Positions 42,955 to 51,837 of a DNA stretch of 64,000 nt are shown here, piece after piece. The notes under the pieces were generated by a model that was given only the letters and a program-made list of their open reading frames with translations, was not told where the DNA came from and made no database searches. Each line of letters begins with the position of its first letter. The first letter of the stretch is position 1. The translations under genes and the position numbers were made by a program. This stretch comes from Streptomyces profundus (GTDB taxonomy: Bacteria; Actinomycetota; Actinomycetes; Streptomycetales; Streptomycetaceae), in assembly GCF_020740535.1 (NCBI RefSeq), contig NZ_CP082362.1, forward strand, positions 5,454,501 through 5,518,500, written 5' to 3'.

Positions 42955-44591
42955 CCAGGTCGACCCTGACCAGGGCGGCGCTGCTGGCGGTGCCGCTGGT
43001 GTTCTTCGCGGTCTTCTTCGGCTACCCGGTGGCCGCCATCGTGGCCAGGGGCCTGCTGGTGGACGGGAGTTGGCAGTGGGGCCAGCTCGGCGAGGTGCTG
43101 GGCGACGAGAGCACCAGGAAGGTGCTGTGGTTCACCTGCTGGCAGGCGGCGGCGTCCACCGCGTTGACGCTCGCCCTGGCGCTGCCGGGTGCCTATGTCT
43201 TCGCCCGCCTCAGCTTCCCTGGGAAGCGGCTGCTGCACGCGGCCGTCACCGTGCCCTTTGTGCTGCCCACGGTGGTCACAGGGGCCGCCTTTCTGGCCCT
43301 GCTGGGGCGCGGTGGGCTGTTGGACACCACCTGGGGGGTGCGGCTGGACAACGGGGTGTGGGCGATTCTGCTGGCCCATGTCTTCTTCAACTACGCGGTG
43401 GTGGTGCGGACGGTGGGCGGGCTGTGGGCGCAGCTCGACCCCCGGCAGGAGGAGGCGGCGCGGGTGCTGGGCGCCAGCCGCCTCACCGCGTGGCGGCGGG
43501 TGACGCTGCCGGCGCTGGTGCCGTCGGTGGCCGCCGCCGGGCTGATGGTCTTCCTCTTCACCTTCACCTCCTTCGGGGTGATCCAGATCCTGGGCTCGCC
43601 CCGGCACGCGACGCTTGAGGTGGAGATCTACCGGCAGACCGCGCAGCTGCTGCGGCTGTCCACCGCGTCGGTGCTCACCCTGCTCCAGCTGGCGGCGGTG
43701 GTCGCGCTGCTGGTGGCGCACCGGCTGATCACCCGGCGGCGGGAGACGGCGCTCGCCCTCGTCGATCCGGCGTCCACCTCCCACCGGCCGCGCGGCGCCG
43801 GGCAGTGGGCGCTGCTGGCCGGGGTGTTGACCACCATCGGGCTGCTGCTGGCGCTGCCCCTCGGGGTGCTGGTGGAACGTTCGCTCTCCGGGCCCGACGG
43901 CTATGGGTTCGCGCACTACCGGGCGCTGGCGCACGCCGATGGCACGTTTCTGGTCGCGCCCTGGGAGGCGGTCGGCAACTCGCTGCGCTTCGCCGCCGTG
44001 GCCACGGTGATCGCGGTGGTGGTGGGCGGCTGCGCCGCGATCGCCCTGACCCGGCGGGCGAGCCGGTTGACCCGGGGGTTCGACGCGCTGCTGATGCTGC
44101 CGCTGGGCACCTCGGCCGTGACGGTGGGCTTCGGCTTCCTGATCGCGCTGGACGAGCCGCCGTTGGACCTGCGGTCCTCCTGGATCCTGGTGCCGCTGGC
44201 GCAGGCGCTGGTGGGGGTCCCGTTCGTGGTGCGGGTGCTGCTGCCGGTGCTGCGCGCGGTGGACGACCGGCTGCGGGAGGCGGCCTCGGTGCTGGGCGCC
44301 TCGCCGGCGCGGGTCTGGCGGGAGGTGGATCTGCCGCTGGTCAGGCGGGCGTTGCTGGTGGCGGCGGGGTTCGCCTTCGCCGTCTCGCTCGGCGAGTTCG
44401 GGGCCACGGTCTTCATCGCCCGCCCCGACGAGCCGACGCTGCCGGTCGCGGTGGCCCGGCTGCTGGGTCGCGCGGGGGAGCTGAACTACGGACAGGCGAT
44501 GGCGCTCAGCGTGATCCTGATGCTGGTGTGCACCGTCGTCCTGCTGCTGCTGGAGCGGCTGACGCCCAGTCGTTCCGCCGGAACCTTCTGA
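42951..44591 (+). CDS. thiP: Thiamine ABC transporter permease
   Basis: The 546-residue protein is a fused double permease with about 12 membrane helices. Two EAA loops that contact the ATPase are visible: QEEAARVLGASRLTAWRRV (about 165-183) and LREAASVLGASPARVWREV (about 442-460). This two-module layout is that of ThiP. GTG 42951 overlaps the thiB stop. An in-frame start at 42918 would add a hydrophilic lead that overlaps thiB further. Confidence 0.93.
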   Translation: MTRSTLTRAALLAVPLVFFAVFFGYPVAAIVARGLLVDGSWQWGQLGEVLGDESTRKVLWFTCWQAAASTALTLALALPGAYVFARLSFPGKRLLHAAVTVPFVLPTVVTGAAFLALLGRGGLLDTTWGVRLDNGVWAILLAHVFFNYAVVVRTVGGLWAQLDPRQEEAARVLGASRLTAWRRVTLPALVPSVAAAGLMVFLFTFTSFGVIQILGSPRHATLEVEIYRQTAQLLRLSTASVLTLLQLAAVVALLVAHRLITRRRETALALVDPASTSHRPRGAGQWALLAGVLTTIGLLLALPLGVLVERSLSGPDGYGFAHYRALAHADGTFLVAPWEAVGNSLRFAAVATVIAVVVGGCAAIALTRRASRLTRGFDALLMLPLGTSAVTVGFGFLIALDEPPLDLRSSWILVPLAQALVGVPFVVRVLLPVLRAVDDRLREAASVLGASPARVWREVDLPLVRRALLVAAGFAFAVSLGEFGATVFIARPDEPTLPVAVARLLGRAGELNYGQAMALSVILMLVCTVVLLLLERLTPSRSAGTF

Positions 44592-44607
44592 TGGCTGGGA
44601 GTCACGG

Positions 44608-45687
44608 GTGAGTCTGCTGGAACTCGATCGTGTGAGTGTGCGCTACGGCGAGCGCTCGGCGCTGCGCTCGGTGGCGCTGGGGGTGGCCGAGGGGGAGACG
44701 GTCTGTGTGCTGGGGCCGAGCGGCAGCGGCAAGTCCACCCTGCTGCGGGCGGTCGCCGGGCTGATCCCGGTCGACGGTGGCACGGTGCGGCTGGCCGGGC
44801 GCGACCAGGCGGGGGTGCCGGCGCACCGGCGGGGCCTGGGGCTGATGTTCCAGGACCACCAGCTGTTCCCGCAGCGCGACGTGGCCGGCAACATCGCCTT
44901 CGGCCTGCGGGTGCGGGGCACCGGGAAGGCCGAGGCGGCGCGCCGGGTGGCCGAGCTGCTGGAGCTGGTCGGGCTGCCGGGCGCCGGGCGCCGCGCGGTG
45001 GCCACGCTCTCCGGCGGGGAGCAGCAACGGGTGGCGCTGGCCCGCGCGTTGGCGCCTGACCCCCGGCTGCTGATGTTGGACGAGCCGCTGGGCCAGCTGG
45101 ACCGTGATCTGCGGGAGCGGCTGGTGTTGGAGCTGCGGGAGCTGTTCGGCCGGTTGGGCACGACGGTGCTGGCCGTCACCCATGACCAGGGCGAGGCGTT
45201 CGCGCTCGCCGACCGGGTGGCGGTGATGCGGGACGGCCGGGTGGTGCAGGCCGGCACGCCGGACGAGGTGTGGCGGCGGCCGGCGGACGCGTTCGTGGCC
45301 CGCTTCCTCGGCTTCCGCAACGTGGTCGAGACCACCGTCGGCGACGGCGGGGCCGCCTCGCCCTGGGGCGTGCTGCCGGTGCCGGCCGACACGGCGCCAG
45401 GCGTGCGGGAGGTGCTGGTGCGCCCCTCCGGGGTCCTGTTGACGCCGGTTGAGGCGAGCGGACTCACCGGCACCGTGCACGCGCGCACCTTCCGTGGCGA
45501 TCATGTGCTGTTGCTGATCAGGACCGACTCCTCGGGGCCCCTGGTGGAGGCATCCTGTCCACTGCGCGCCGCCCCGGAGGAGGGGGAGCGGGTGGGCCTC
45601 TCCTTCGACCCCGACGAGGTGGTGCCGCTGCCCCCTCGTCCGGCCGAGACGCCGACGGTCGATCAACTCTCGGACGGGGTCCGCTAG
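44608..45687 (+). CDS. thiQ: Thiamine ABC transporter ATP-binding protein
   Basis: ThiQ powers the thiamine importer. The 359-residue protein shows Walker A GPSGSGKSTLL (about 36-46), Q-loop MFQDHQLFPQRDV, signature LSGGEQQRVALARAL, Walker B LLMLDEPLGQLD and the switch His in VTHDQGEA. A C-terminal TOBE-like domain (about 275-340) is present, longer than in enterobacterial ThiQ. The GTG start at 44608 has GGGAG upstream. It closes the thiBPQ operon. Confidence 0.92.
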   Translation: MSLLELDRVSVRYGERSALRSVALGVAEGETVCVLGPSGSGKSTLLRAVAGLIPVDGGTVRLAGRDQAGVPAHRRGLGLMFQDHQLFPQRDVAGNIAFGLRVRGTGKAEAARRVAELLELVGLPGAGRRAVATLSGGEQQRVALARALAPDPRLLMLDEPLGQLDRDLRERLVLELRELFGRLGTTVLAVTHDQGEAFALADRVAVMRDGRVVQAGTPDEVWRRPADAFVARFLGFRNVVETTVGDGGAASPWGVLPVPADTAPGVREVLVRPSGVLLTPVEASGLTGTVHARTFRGDHVLLLIRTDSSGPLVEASCPLRAAPEEGERVGLSFDPDEVVPLPPRPAETPTVDQLSDGVR

Positions 45688-45714
45688 AAAGTTCCTGAGA
45701 AGGTGAAAGTTTTC
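45687..45714 (+). promoter_or_regulatory. Repeated GAAAGTT motif and GAAAGTTTTC dyad before the glycoside hydrolase
   Basis: GAAAGTT occurs at 45687-45693 and again at 45705-45711, 18 bp apart; the second copy is part of GAAAGTTTTC (45705-45714), a short palindrome. Similar GAAA-N-TTTC dyads act as operators of hydrolase genes in streptomycetes. The patch is distinctly AT-rich and lies 70-100 bp before the hydrolase gene. Confidence 0.4.
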
Positions 45715-45785
45715 GTCTATACGGGGTCACGTTGGCGAAGTAAATTGTCGGCTGCTGTCGTCACACCTCTCCTGGAGATCCCCGT

Positions 45786-47348
45786 ATGAGACGGACTCTG
45801 CTCACCCTTCTCGCCTGTCTCAGCCTGCTGTTCGGCGGCGCCGTCGTCGCGGCACCGGCCCAGGCCGACCAGGCGCCGCCCGAACAGTGGCGCAGCTACT
45901 GGGTCGACGCGTTCAACGCGGGCATCTACAGCCCGGACCAGGTCAGCACGCTGATCGAGGACGCGCGGGCCGTCAACGCCAACGCCCTGATCGTGCAGAC
46001 CGCCCGCCGCTACGACTGCTTCTGCAACCGCGCGCTCTACCCGCGCACCGACGCGGCCATCGACCCCGCGCCCTACGACCCGTTGGACGAGGTCATCGAG
46101 CAGGCGCACGCCGCCGGGCTTGAGGTGCACGCCTGGGTGAACGTCAACACCCTCTGGAACAGCGCCACTCCGCCCACCTCGCCCGACCACGTCTTCAACC
46201 AGCACGGCCCGACGGCCGAGGGCGCCGAACGCTGGCTCAACAAGAAGGCGGACGGCACCGAGTTCAGCGGCGCCAACGCCTACATCGACCCGGGCCACCC
46301 GGCGGCCGTCGACTACATCGAGTCCGCGGTGCGCAGCATCGTCCGCGAGTACGACGTCGACGGGATCAACCTGGACTACGTCCGCTACCCCGACGGCAGC
46401 TCGGAGACCACCCACAGCGACTGGGGCTACAACGACGTCTCGGTGGCCAGGTTCCAGCACGCCACCGGCCGGGACGACGTGCCCGAGCCGTCCGACGCGC
46501 AGTGGTCCGACTGGCGCAGGGACCAGGTCACCGGGCTGGTGCGCCGCCTCTACCTGGGCATCTGGGAGGAGAACCCGCAGGCCAGGCTCTCCATGGACGC
46601 CATCACCTACGGCCATGGCCCAAGCCGGGTCGGGGGCTTCGAGAACACCCGCACCTACGGTGAGGTCCTCCAGGACTGGGACGGCTGGCTGGACGAGGGG
46701 ATCATGGACACCGTCGTGGCCATGAACTACAAGCGGAACTGGGAGCCCGAGCAGGCCGAGATGTACAGCGAGTGGTCGGAGTTCCTGGCCGACGCGCAGG
46801 GCGACCGGCAGGCCGTCAACGGGCCCGCGCTCTACCTCAACTCGGTGGCCGACAGCGTCCAGCAGGCCAAGGAGGCGCTGGCCCCCACGGCGGCGGGCAA
46901 CACCGTCGCCGGCTGGAGCGGCTACTCCTACGCCACCGCGTCCATCGACGTCCCCGAATCCACCCCGGAGGCCGAACGCGGCGCGCTGGCCGAGGCGTTG
47001 ACCACCGGCGCGGACGCGCCGTTCGCCGAGCGCGCCGAGGTGCCCGACATGGCGTGGAAGTCCACGCCGCAGGAGGGCCATGTCACCGGCGAGCTGGCCC
47101 TGCGGGACGGCACCGCGCTGGACGGCGCCGAGGTCACCCTGATCCCGCTCGGCCGCGGCGAGGAGCGGGTGGCGCGGGCCGACGGCTCGGGCTGGTTCGG
47201 CTTCGCGCATGTGTCGCCGGGACACTACCTGGCGAAGGTGACACTGCCCGACGGCGTGGTCGGCGTTCCGCTGCTGCCGGTCCGGGTCGGCAAGGGCACG
47301 GTGGCCGACGCTCCGTTCCCGCCGTTCCTGGCGCTCCCCGGCGCCTGA
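45786..47348 (+). CDS. Secreted glycoside hydrolase (GHL10/DUF187-like) with a C-terminal carboxypeptidase-regulatory-like domain
   Basis: A signal peptide (about 1-27, cleavage after APAQA) leads into a TIM-barrel domain of the GHL10 family (about 35-345): QWRSYWVDAFNAG, ARAVNANALIVQTARRYDC, GLEVHAWVNVNT, YDVDGINLDYVRYP, and VVAMNYKRNW are typical, the last strands bearing likely catalytic Asp/Glu. Residues about 435-505 look like a beta-sandwich carboxypeptidase-regulatory domain (VTGELALRDGTALDGAEVTL). The substrate is unknown; relatives act on bacterial or fungal wall glycans. The ATG is at 45786 with GGAG at about 45775. It is followed by a strong bidirectional hairpin. Confidence 0.9.
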   Translation: MRRTLLTLLACLSLLFGGAVVAAPAQADQAPPEQWRSYWVDAFNAGIYSPDQVSTLIEDARAVNANALIVQTARRYDCFCNRALYPRTDAAIDPAPYDPLDEVIEQAHAAGLEVHAWVNVNTLWNSATPPTSPDHVFNQHGPTAEGAERWLNKKADGTEFSGANAYIDPGHPAAVDYIESAVRSIVREYDVDGINLDYVRYPDGSSETTHSDWGYNDVSVARFQHATGRDDVPEPSDAQWSDWRRDQVTGLVRRLYLGIWEENPQARLSMDAITYGHGPSRVGGFENTRTYGEVLQDWDGWLDEGIMDTVVAMNYKRNWEPEQAEMYSEWSEFLADAQGDRQAVNGPALYLNSVADSVQQAKEALAPTAAGNTVAGWSGYSYATASIDVPESTPEAERGALAEALTTGADAPFAERAEVPDMAWKSTPQEGHVTGELALRDGTALDGAEVTLIPLGRGEERVARADGSGWFGFAHVSPGHYLAKVTLPDGVVGVPLLPVRVGKGTVADAPFPPFLALPGA

Positions 47349-47364
47349 GCCGGAAGGGCGACCA

Positions 47365-47398
47365 CCGGCCCCCCGGGCAACGGCGCCCGGGGGGCCGG
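47365..47398. terminator. Bidirectional terminator between convergent genes
   Basis: CCGGCCCCCCGGGC at 47365-47378 pairs perfectly with GCCCGGGGGGCCGG at 47385-47398 with a 6-nt loop, in the 57-bp gap between the glycoside hydrolase and the convergent membrane protein gene. Fourteen G-C pairs make it one of the strongest hairpins in the window. Confidence 0.85.
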
Positions 47399-47405
47399 CG
47401 CGCGT

Positions 47406-48536
47406 TCAGTGGCGGGCGGCCAGCGTCAGGAGTTCTGCGGTGAGCCAGGCCAGCGGGCCGAAGACCGCGACCAGGGCGGCGCAGCGCGCCGCCACCACCA
47501 GGCGCAGCGCCCGTCGCCCCGTGCCGACGCGCACCAGGCTGGTCATCGCCGGCCGGCGTTCCGCCCTGATCTGCTCCGCCACGGTGAGCACGCTGCCCAG
47601 CGTGCCGGCCGCGACCACCGTCAGGCCCAGCGTCCCGAAGAGCCCGAAGTCCCCGAGGGCGCCCAGCTCACCGGCGGCGAGCACGGCACCCACCGTGACG
47701 GTGAGCGCGGCGACCGGCCGGCCCAGGCGCCTGGCCTCCTCCGTCAAACCGCGCCCGGCGAGCAGCCGCAGCGCCCCCGGCCGGTGGGCCGACAGCGCCT
47801 GCCCGGCCAGATAGACGAGCCCTGGGCCGGTCAGCACCACTCCGGCGGCGATCAGCAGCCAACCGCCGACCACCCCGAAGGGCATGGTGTCCAGCGGGTC
47901 GGGCAGCGGCAGCCAGCCGTCCGCCGCCTCGGCCGTCGGCTCGCCGGTCAACGTGCCGAGGGCGAGGCCGCCGGCGATCAGCGCGGTGCCCCACGGCAGC
48001 CCCGCCGGCGCCGGCATCGCGGCCACCGCCGTGCCGCGCAGCCCGAGCGCCGACGCGCCCGCCGCCGTCGCGGGGGCCACCGCCAGCAGGGTCAACGCCG
48101 CCCCCAGCGGCAGCGAACCGCCCCCGTTCAACGGGCCGGTCGCCGCCCCGTCGAACGGCAGCCCCGACAGGTCGCCGCGCAGATGCAGGAAGACCAACAG
48201 GGCCAGCGCGCTGCCCAACAGCCCCGCCACCGCCGTGGAGATCGCGGCCAGCACCGGGGTCCGCGCCGGGCCGTGCCCCGCGGTGTCGAGGCCCGAACGG
48301 GGTCGCGCCGCCGGATCGGCCCTGGCCACGGCCACCGCCAACTGCGCGGTGGCGGCCAGCGGCACCAGGCACCACAGCAGCCGCAGCCCGGCGAGCCGGC
48401 CGTCCTCGGGGTGAGCGGCGGCCCGCGCCAGGGCGCTGAGCAGCAGGAACCCGACGCCGGCCGCCGCCGAGGCGAGCAGCAGCCGACGGGCGAGCGCCGC
48501 CGGGTCCGAACCTCGGGCTAGCCGGAGAGCGAGCAT
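47406..48536 (-). CDS. Multi-pass membrane protein, probable ABC permease partner
   Basis: The 376-residue protein has about nine hydrophobic segments and no soluble domain of note. It overlaps the preceding ABC ATPase gene by 19 bp on the same strand, so it is probably the membrane half of that transporter, resembling the second half of FtsX/MacB-type permeases in size and helix spacing. No sequence motif proves the family. It starts at ATG 48536 and ends at the 47365-47398 hairpin. Substrate unknown. Confidence 0.7.
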   Translation of the reverse strand: MLALRLARGSDPAALARRLLLASAAAGVGFLLLSALARAAAHPEDGRLAGLRLLWCLVPLAATAQLAVAVARADPAARPRSGLDTAGHGPARTPVLAAISTAVAGLLGSALALLVFLHLRGDLSGLPFDGAATGPLNGGGSLPLGAALTLLAVAPATAAGASALGLRGTAVAAMPAPAGLPWGTALIAGGLALGTLTGEPTAEAADGWLPLPDPLDTMPFGVVGGWLLIAAGVVLTGPGLVYLAGQALSAHRPGALRLLAGRGLTEEARRLGRPVAALTVTVGAVLAAGELGALGDFGLFGTLGLTVVAAGTLGSVLTVAEQIRAERRPAMTSLVRVGTGRRALRLVVAARCAALVAVFGPLAWLTAELLTLAARH

Positions 48537-49237
48537 GTGATGTCATCCTCGACGGCCTCGGGAGCGGCGCTGGTGTGGCCGTCGACCAGGCTGAGCGTGC
48601 GGTCGGCCAGGGTGGCGACCTCCGGGTCGTGGGTGGCCAGCACCACCGTGATGGCGTGCGTGCGGCCCGCCGTGGTCAGGGTGCGCAGCACCTGCGCCCG
48701 GTCGGCGCGGTGCAGCGGGGCGGTGGGCTCGTCCGCGAAGAGCACCTCCGGCTTGTGCGCCAACGCCCGGGCCAGCGCGACCCGTTGACGCTGCGCCTGG
48801 CGAAGCCCGGCGGGCCGCGTCCTGGCGCACTCGGCGATGTCCAGCCGCTCCAGCCACTCCGTCACGGTCTTGCGGGCCTGCCGCCCCGGCACACCCGCCA
48901 GCAGCAGGGGCAGCGCCGCGTTCTCCCAGGCGGTCAGCTCGGGCACCAGCTGCGGGCTCTCCCCCACCCAGCCGAAGCGGTCCCGGCGCAGCCGGTCCCG
49001 CGAGGCCGGCGCCAGCTCGTGCACCGGGACCCCGTTGAACCACACCTCCCCACCCTGGGGGCGGAGTTGGCCGCTGAGGCAGGACAGCAGTGTGGTCTTC
49101 CCCGCCCCCCGTGGGCCGGTGACGGCGAGGATCTCGCCCTGCCGCACCCCGAGGGATACGCCGAGGAGGGCGGGTGAGCCACGGTGGGCGTACTCCAGGT
49201 CGCGCGCCCAGAGCACGTGGTCGTCGGGTGGGGCCAT
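48518..49237 (-). CDS. ABC transporter ATP-binding protein with an altered signature motif
   Basis: This 239-residue ATPase resembles MacB/LolD-type subunits. Walker A is GPRGAGKTTLL (about 39-49), the Q-loop WVGESPQLVPELT, Walker B VLFADEPTAPL and the switch His in LATHDPEV. The signature is LRQAQRQRVALARAL instead of LSGGQ, and the D-loop is APLHRAD rather than SALD, so one ATP site is probably degenerate. ATG 49237 has GGAAGGTG upstream; an in-frame ATG at 49330 is less likely. It is coupled to the membrane protein downstream. Substrate unknown. Confidence 0.85.
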   Translation of the reverse strand: MAPPDDHVLWARDLEYAHRGSPALLGVSLGVRQGEILAVTGPRGAGKTTLLSCLSGQLRPQGGEVWFNGVPVHELAPASRDRLRRDRFGWVGESPQLVPELTAWENAALPLLLAGVPGRQARKTVTEWLERLDIAECARTRPAGLRQAQRQRVALARALAHKPEVLFADEPTAPLHRADRAQVLRTLTTAGRTHAITVVLATHDPEVATLADRTLSLVDGHTSAAPEAVEDDITCSLSG

Positions 49238-49451
49238 GGGTGGGGCACCTTCCGCTGGAATGGCCGGCCGTCGCCCGCCCGCCGAACGGGAGGGCGTCCG
49301 GCCGTTCACGGCACCCCTGCACGCTGACACACCCCCCTTCCCAAAGCGGACCGCGACGCGACGACCGGTGCGAAGAATCCTCCGGACGGTGCACGGCCAC
49401 CCGGCCGTGACGTAAGAAATTCCTTTCGATCAGGGTTTGGGTGGCGATTTT

Positions 49452-49472
49452 CCTGGATCTGGCCACTCCAGG
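49452..49472. promoter_or_regulatory. Operator-like dyad CCTGGA-n9-TCCAGG
   Basis: Perfect 6-bp arms with a 9-nt spacer, 27 bp upstream of the candidate -35 box of the dehydrogenase gene. The spacing suits a dimeric regulator; its identity is unknown. Confidence 0.4.
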
Positions 49473-49498
49473 CGTCGGATCTATCGTCGGTGGCGGTG

Positions 49499-49526
49499 TT
49501 GTGCGCGGGGGTCCTGGGCATAGGGT
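49499..49526 (+). promoter_or_regulatory. Possible promoter of the aldehyde dehydrogenase gene
   Basis: TTGTGC at 49499-49504, a 16-nt spacer, and TAGGGT at 49521-49526, about 42 bp upstream of the GTG start. The match to the vegetative consensus is moderate. Confidence 0.4.
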
Positions 49527-49567
49527 GAGCGTTCCAAGCCATCGGACCGGGAAGGCAGGAGGGCTCC

Positions 49568-51001
49568 GTGAGCACCGAGCCGCGCCGCGTGCGCAACTAC
49601 ATCGACGGGGAGTTCCGGGAGGCTGCCGACGGGCGGGTCAGCGAGGTGATCGACCCGACCACGGGCACCCCGTACACCACGGCGCCGCTCTCCGGCACCG
49701 CCGACGTGGACGCGGCGATGGCCGCCGCCGAGGCGGCCTTCCCCGCCTGGCGGGACGCCACCCCGGCGGACCGCCAGCTGGCGCTGCTGCGCGTCGCCGA
49801 CGCGCTGGAGCGGAACGCCGACGAGCTGCTGTCCATCGAGTGTCGCGACACCGGGAAGCCCCTGGAGCTGACCCGCGGCGAGGAACTCCCGCAGATGCTC
49901 GAACAGATCCGCTTCTTCGCCGGCGCCGCCCGGATGCTGGAGGGCAAGTCAGCCGGCGAGTACCTGGCGGGGCTCACCTCCTTCGTGCGACGTGAGCCCG
50001 TCGGGGTCTGCGCCCAGGTGGTGCCGTGGAACTACCCGCTGCTGATGGCGGTCTGGAAGTTCGCCCCCGCGCTGGCGGCCGGCAACACCGTGGTCCTCAA
50101 GCCGTCCGACACCACCCCCGCCTCCCTCTCCTATGTCGCCGGACTGCTCGGTGAGATCCTGCCCAAGGGCGTCTTCAACGTGGTCTGCGGCGACCGGGAC
50201 ACCGGCCGGCTGATGGTGGAGCACCCCATCCCCGCCATGGTCTCCATCACCGGCTCGGTCCGCGCCGGCACGGAGGTGGCCACCAGCGCCGCGGCCGACC
50301 TCAAGCGGGTCCACCTGGAGCTGGGCGGCAAGGCGCCCTGCGTCATCTTCGAGGACGCCGACCTGGCCGCCGCCGTCGAGGGCATCAGGGACGCCGGCTT
50401 CTTCAACGCCGGCCAGGACTGCACCGCCGCCACCCGGGTCCTGGTGCACGCCTCCCACCACGACGCCTTCGTCCAGGCGCTCACCGAGGCCGCCGCCGAG
50501 GTCCGCACCGGCGACGTGTCGGACCCCGACTGCGCCTACGGCCCGCTCAACAACGCCGACCACCTGGCGAAGGTCTCCGGCTTCATCGAGCGGCTGCCCG
50601 CCCACGCCAAGGTGACCACCGGCGGCCACCGGGTGGGGGAGCGCGGCTACTTCTACGCGCCGACGGTCGTCGCCGGCTGCGCACAGGACGACGAGATCGT
50701 GCAGCGCGAGGTCTTCGGGCCGGTGATCACCGTGCAGTCCTTCACGGACGAGGCCCAGGCCGTGGAGTTCGCCAACGGCGTCGAGTACGGCCTGGCCTCC
50801 TCGGTCTGGACCAAGGACCACGCGCGCGCCATGCGGATGTCCAAGGCGCTGGACTTCGGCTGCGTCTGGATCAACACCCATATCCCGCTGGTGGGCGAGA
50901 TGCCGCACGGCGGCTTCAAGAAGTCCGGCTACGGCAAGGACCTCTCCGCCTACGGGCTGGAGGACTACACGCGGATCAAGCATGTGATGACCGCGCTGTA
51001 G
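49568..51001 (+). CDS. Gamma-aminobutyraldehyde dehydrogenase-like aldehyde dehydrogenase
   Basis: The 477-residue NAD(P)-dependent enzyme belongs to the PatD/PuuC-type aldehyde dehydrogenases that oxidise 4-aminobutanal, the product of putrescine deamination, to GABA. Catalytic Cys285 is in NAGQDCTAATR and the general base Glu251 in LELGGKAP; the cofactor region has VVPWNYPLLMAVWK and KPSDTTP. The C-terminus (GFKKSGYGKDLSAYGLEDY) is typical of the aminobutyraldehyde branch. The GTG start at 49568 follows GGCAGGAGGG. GabT, which would use the GABA, is 3.5 kb to the right. Confidence 0.88.
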   Translation: MSTEPRRVRNYIDGEFREAADGRVSEVIDPTTGTPYTTAPLSGTADVDAAMAAAEAAFPAWRDATPADRQLALLRVADALERNADELLSIECRDTGKPLELTRGEELPQMLEQIRFFAGAARMLEGKSAGEYLAGLTSFVRREPVGVCAQVVPWNYPLLMAVWKFAPALAAGNTVVLKPSDTTPASLSYVAGLLGEILPKGVFNVVCGDRDTGRLMVEHPIPAMVSITGSVRAGTEVATSAAADLKRVHLELGGKAPCVIFEDADLAAAVEGIRDAGFFNAGQDCTAATRVLVHASHHDAFVQALTEAAAEVRTGDVSDPDCAYGPLNNADHLAKVSGFIERLPAHAKVTTGGHRVGERGYFYAPTVVAGCAQDDEIVQREVFGPVITVQSFTDEAQAVEFANGVEYGLASSVWTKDHARAMRMSKALDFGCVWINTHIPLVGEMPHGGFKKSGYGKDLSAYGLEDYTRIKHVMTAL

Positions 51002-51014
51002 CCGTTGCGGCCCG

Positions 51015-51040
51015 CCCCGGGCCACCACCCCGGCCCGGGG
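51015..51040. terminator. Hairpin between convergent dehydrogenase and phosphodiesterase genes
   Basis: CCCCGGGCC at 51015-51023 pairs with GGCCCGGGG at 51032-51040 with an 8-nt loop, 13 bp after the dehydrogenase stop. Probably serves that gene; it is 71 bp from the convergent gene's stop. Confidence 0.65.
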
Positions 51041-51111
51041 GGCGAGGTCCGGGAGCGGCTTGGGTCGTTCGGTGCTGGTGCGGCTCCCGTCCCGGGCGTG
51101 GGGTTCCGGCG

Positions 51112-51837
51112 TCAGGGCACCGCCCCGCCCCTGGCCTCCAGCGCCCGGGGCGGGGCGTCGACGACGGCGCGGAGCGTGGCGACGCGGTTGCTCATGATCA
51201 CGGTGACGCCCAGGTCGCGGAGCCGCCGCATCGTGCGGCGGCTGTCGACCACCCAGGCCGCGACCTGGTAGCCGGCGTCCAGCGTCCAGTCCACCCGGTC
51301 CCGAGTCACCTGCCCCAGCGGGTAGTTGAGCCAGCGCGGCCGGACGTCGGTCAGCAGCGAGGGGCGCGGCGCGGCCGTCCGCTTCCAGGTGAGCGCGATC
51401 TCCGCGTCCGGCTCGGCGCGGCGTACCGCGCGCAGCGCCCCGGGATCCCCGCAGTACCAGACCCGGGCGGCCGAGCCAGCGGCCCGCACCTCGTCGACCA
51501 CCGCCCGCGCCCGCTCGGGGGAACGTTCCGGCAGGTCGAGCAGGACCCGCACGCCCAGCTCAGCGCAGTGCGCCAACGCCTCCGCGAGGGTGGGCACCCC
51601 GCCGCCGGTGAGCCGCCGCACCTCGGCGGCCGTCAGCGCCGCGACCGGCGCGTCATGGCCCCACAGCCGGCTGAGCGTCGCGTCGTGCAGCACCACCGGC
51701 ACGCCGTCCGCCGTGGTCCGCACGTCCAGCTCCACCGAGTCCGCGCCCGCTTCGGCGGCGGAGGTGAAGGAGGGCAGGGTGTTCTCCCTGACCCGGTAGG
51801 GATCGCCCCGGTGGGCGACCGCGATCACCGCGCCCAT
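51112..51837 (-). CDS. Glycerophosphodiester phosphodiesterase
   Basis: The 241-residue protein is a short GDPD-family TIM barrel that hydrolyses glycerophosphodiesters to glycerol-3-phosphate and an alcohol. The catalytic His9 and Arg10 start the sequence (VAHRGDPYRVRENT), VELDVRTTADGVPVVLHD holds the metal-binding acidic residues and second His. The C-terminal AWVVDSRRTMRRLRDLGV with IMSNR is typical. There is no signal peptide, so it is cytoplasmic. ATG 51837 lies within the end of the preceding deaminase gene (13-bp overlap), so the two form an operon. Confidence 0.88.
   Translation of the reverse strand: MGAVIAVAHRGDPYRVRENTLPSFTSAAEAGADSVELDVRTTADGVPVVLHDATLSRLWGHDAPVAALTAAEVRRLTGGGVPTLAEALAHCAELGVRVLLDLPERSPERARAVVDEVRAAGSAARVWYCGDPGALRAVRRAEPDAEIALTWKRTAAPRPSLLTDVRPRWLNYPLGQVTRDRVDWTLDAGYQVAAWVVDSRRTMRRLRDLGVTVIMSNRVATLRAVVDAPPRALEARGGAVP

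Larger units (their letters stand above)
49238..49567. other. Divergent region between the ABC ATPase and the aldehyde dehydrogenase
   Basis: No gene is supported in these 330 bp. Around 49410-49460 the sequence is AT-rich (AAGAAATTCCTTTCGAT). A CCTGGA/TCCAGG dyad lies at 49452-49472 and a promoter-like pair at 49499-49526, both better placed for the rightward dehydrogenase gene. Confidence 0.5.
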
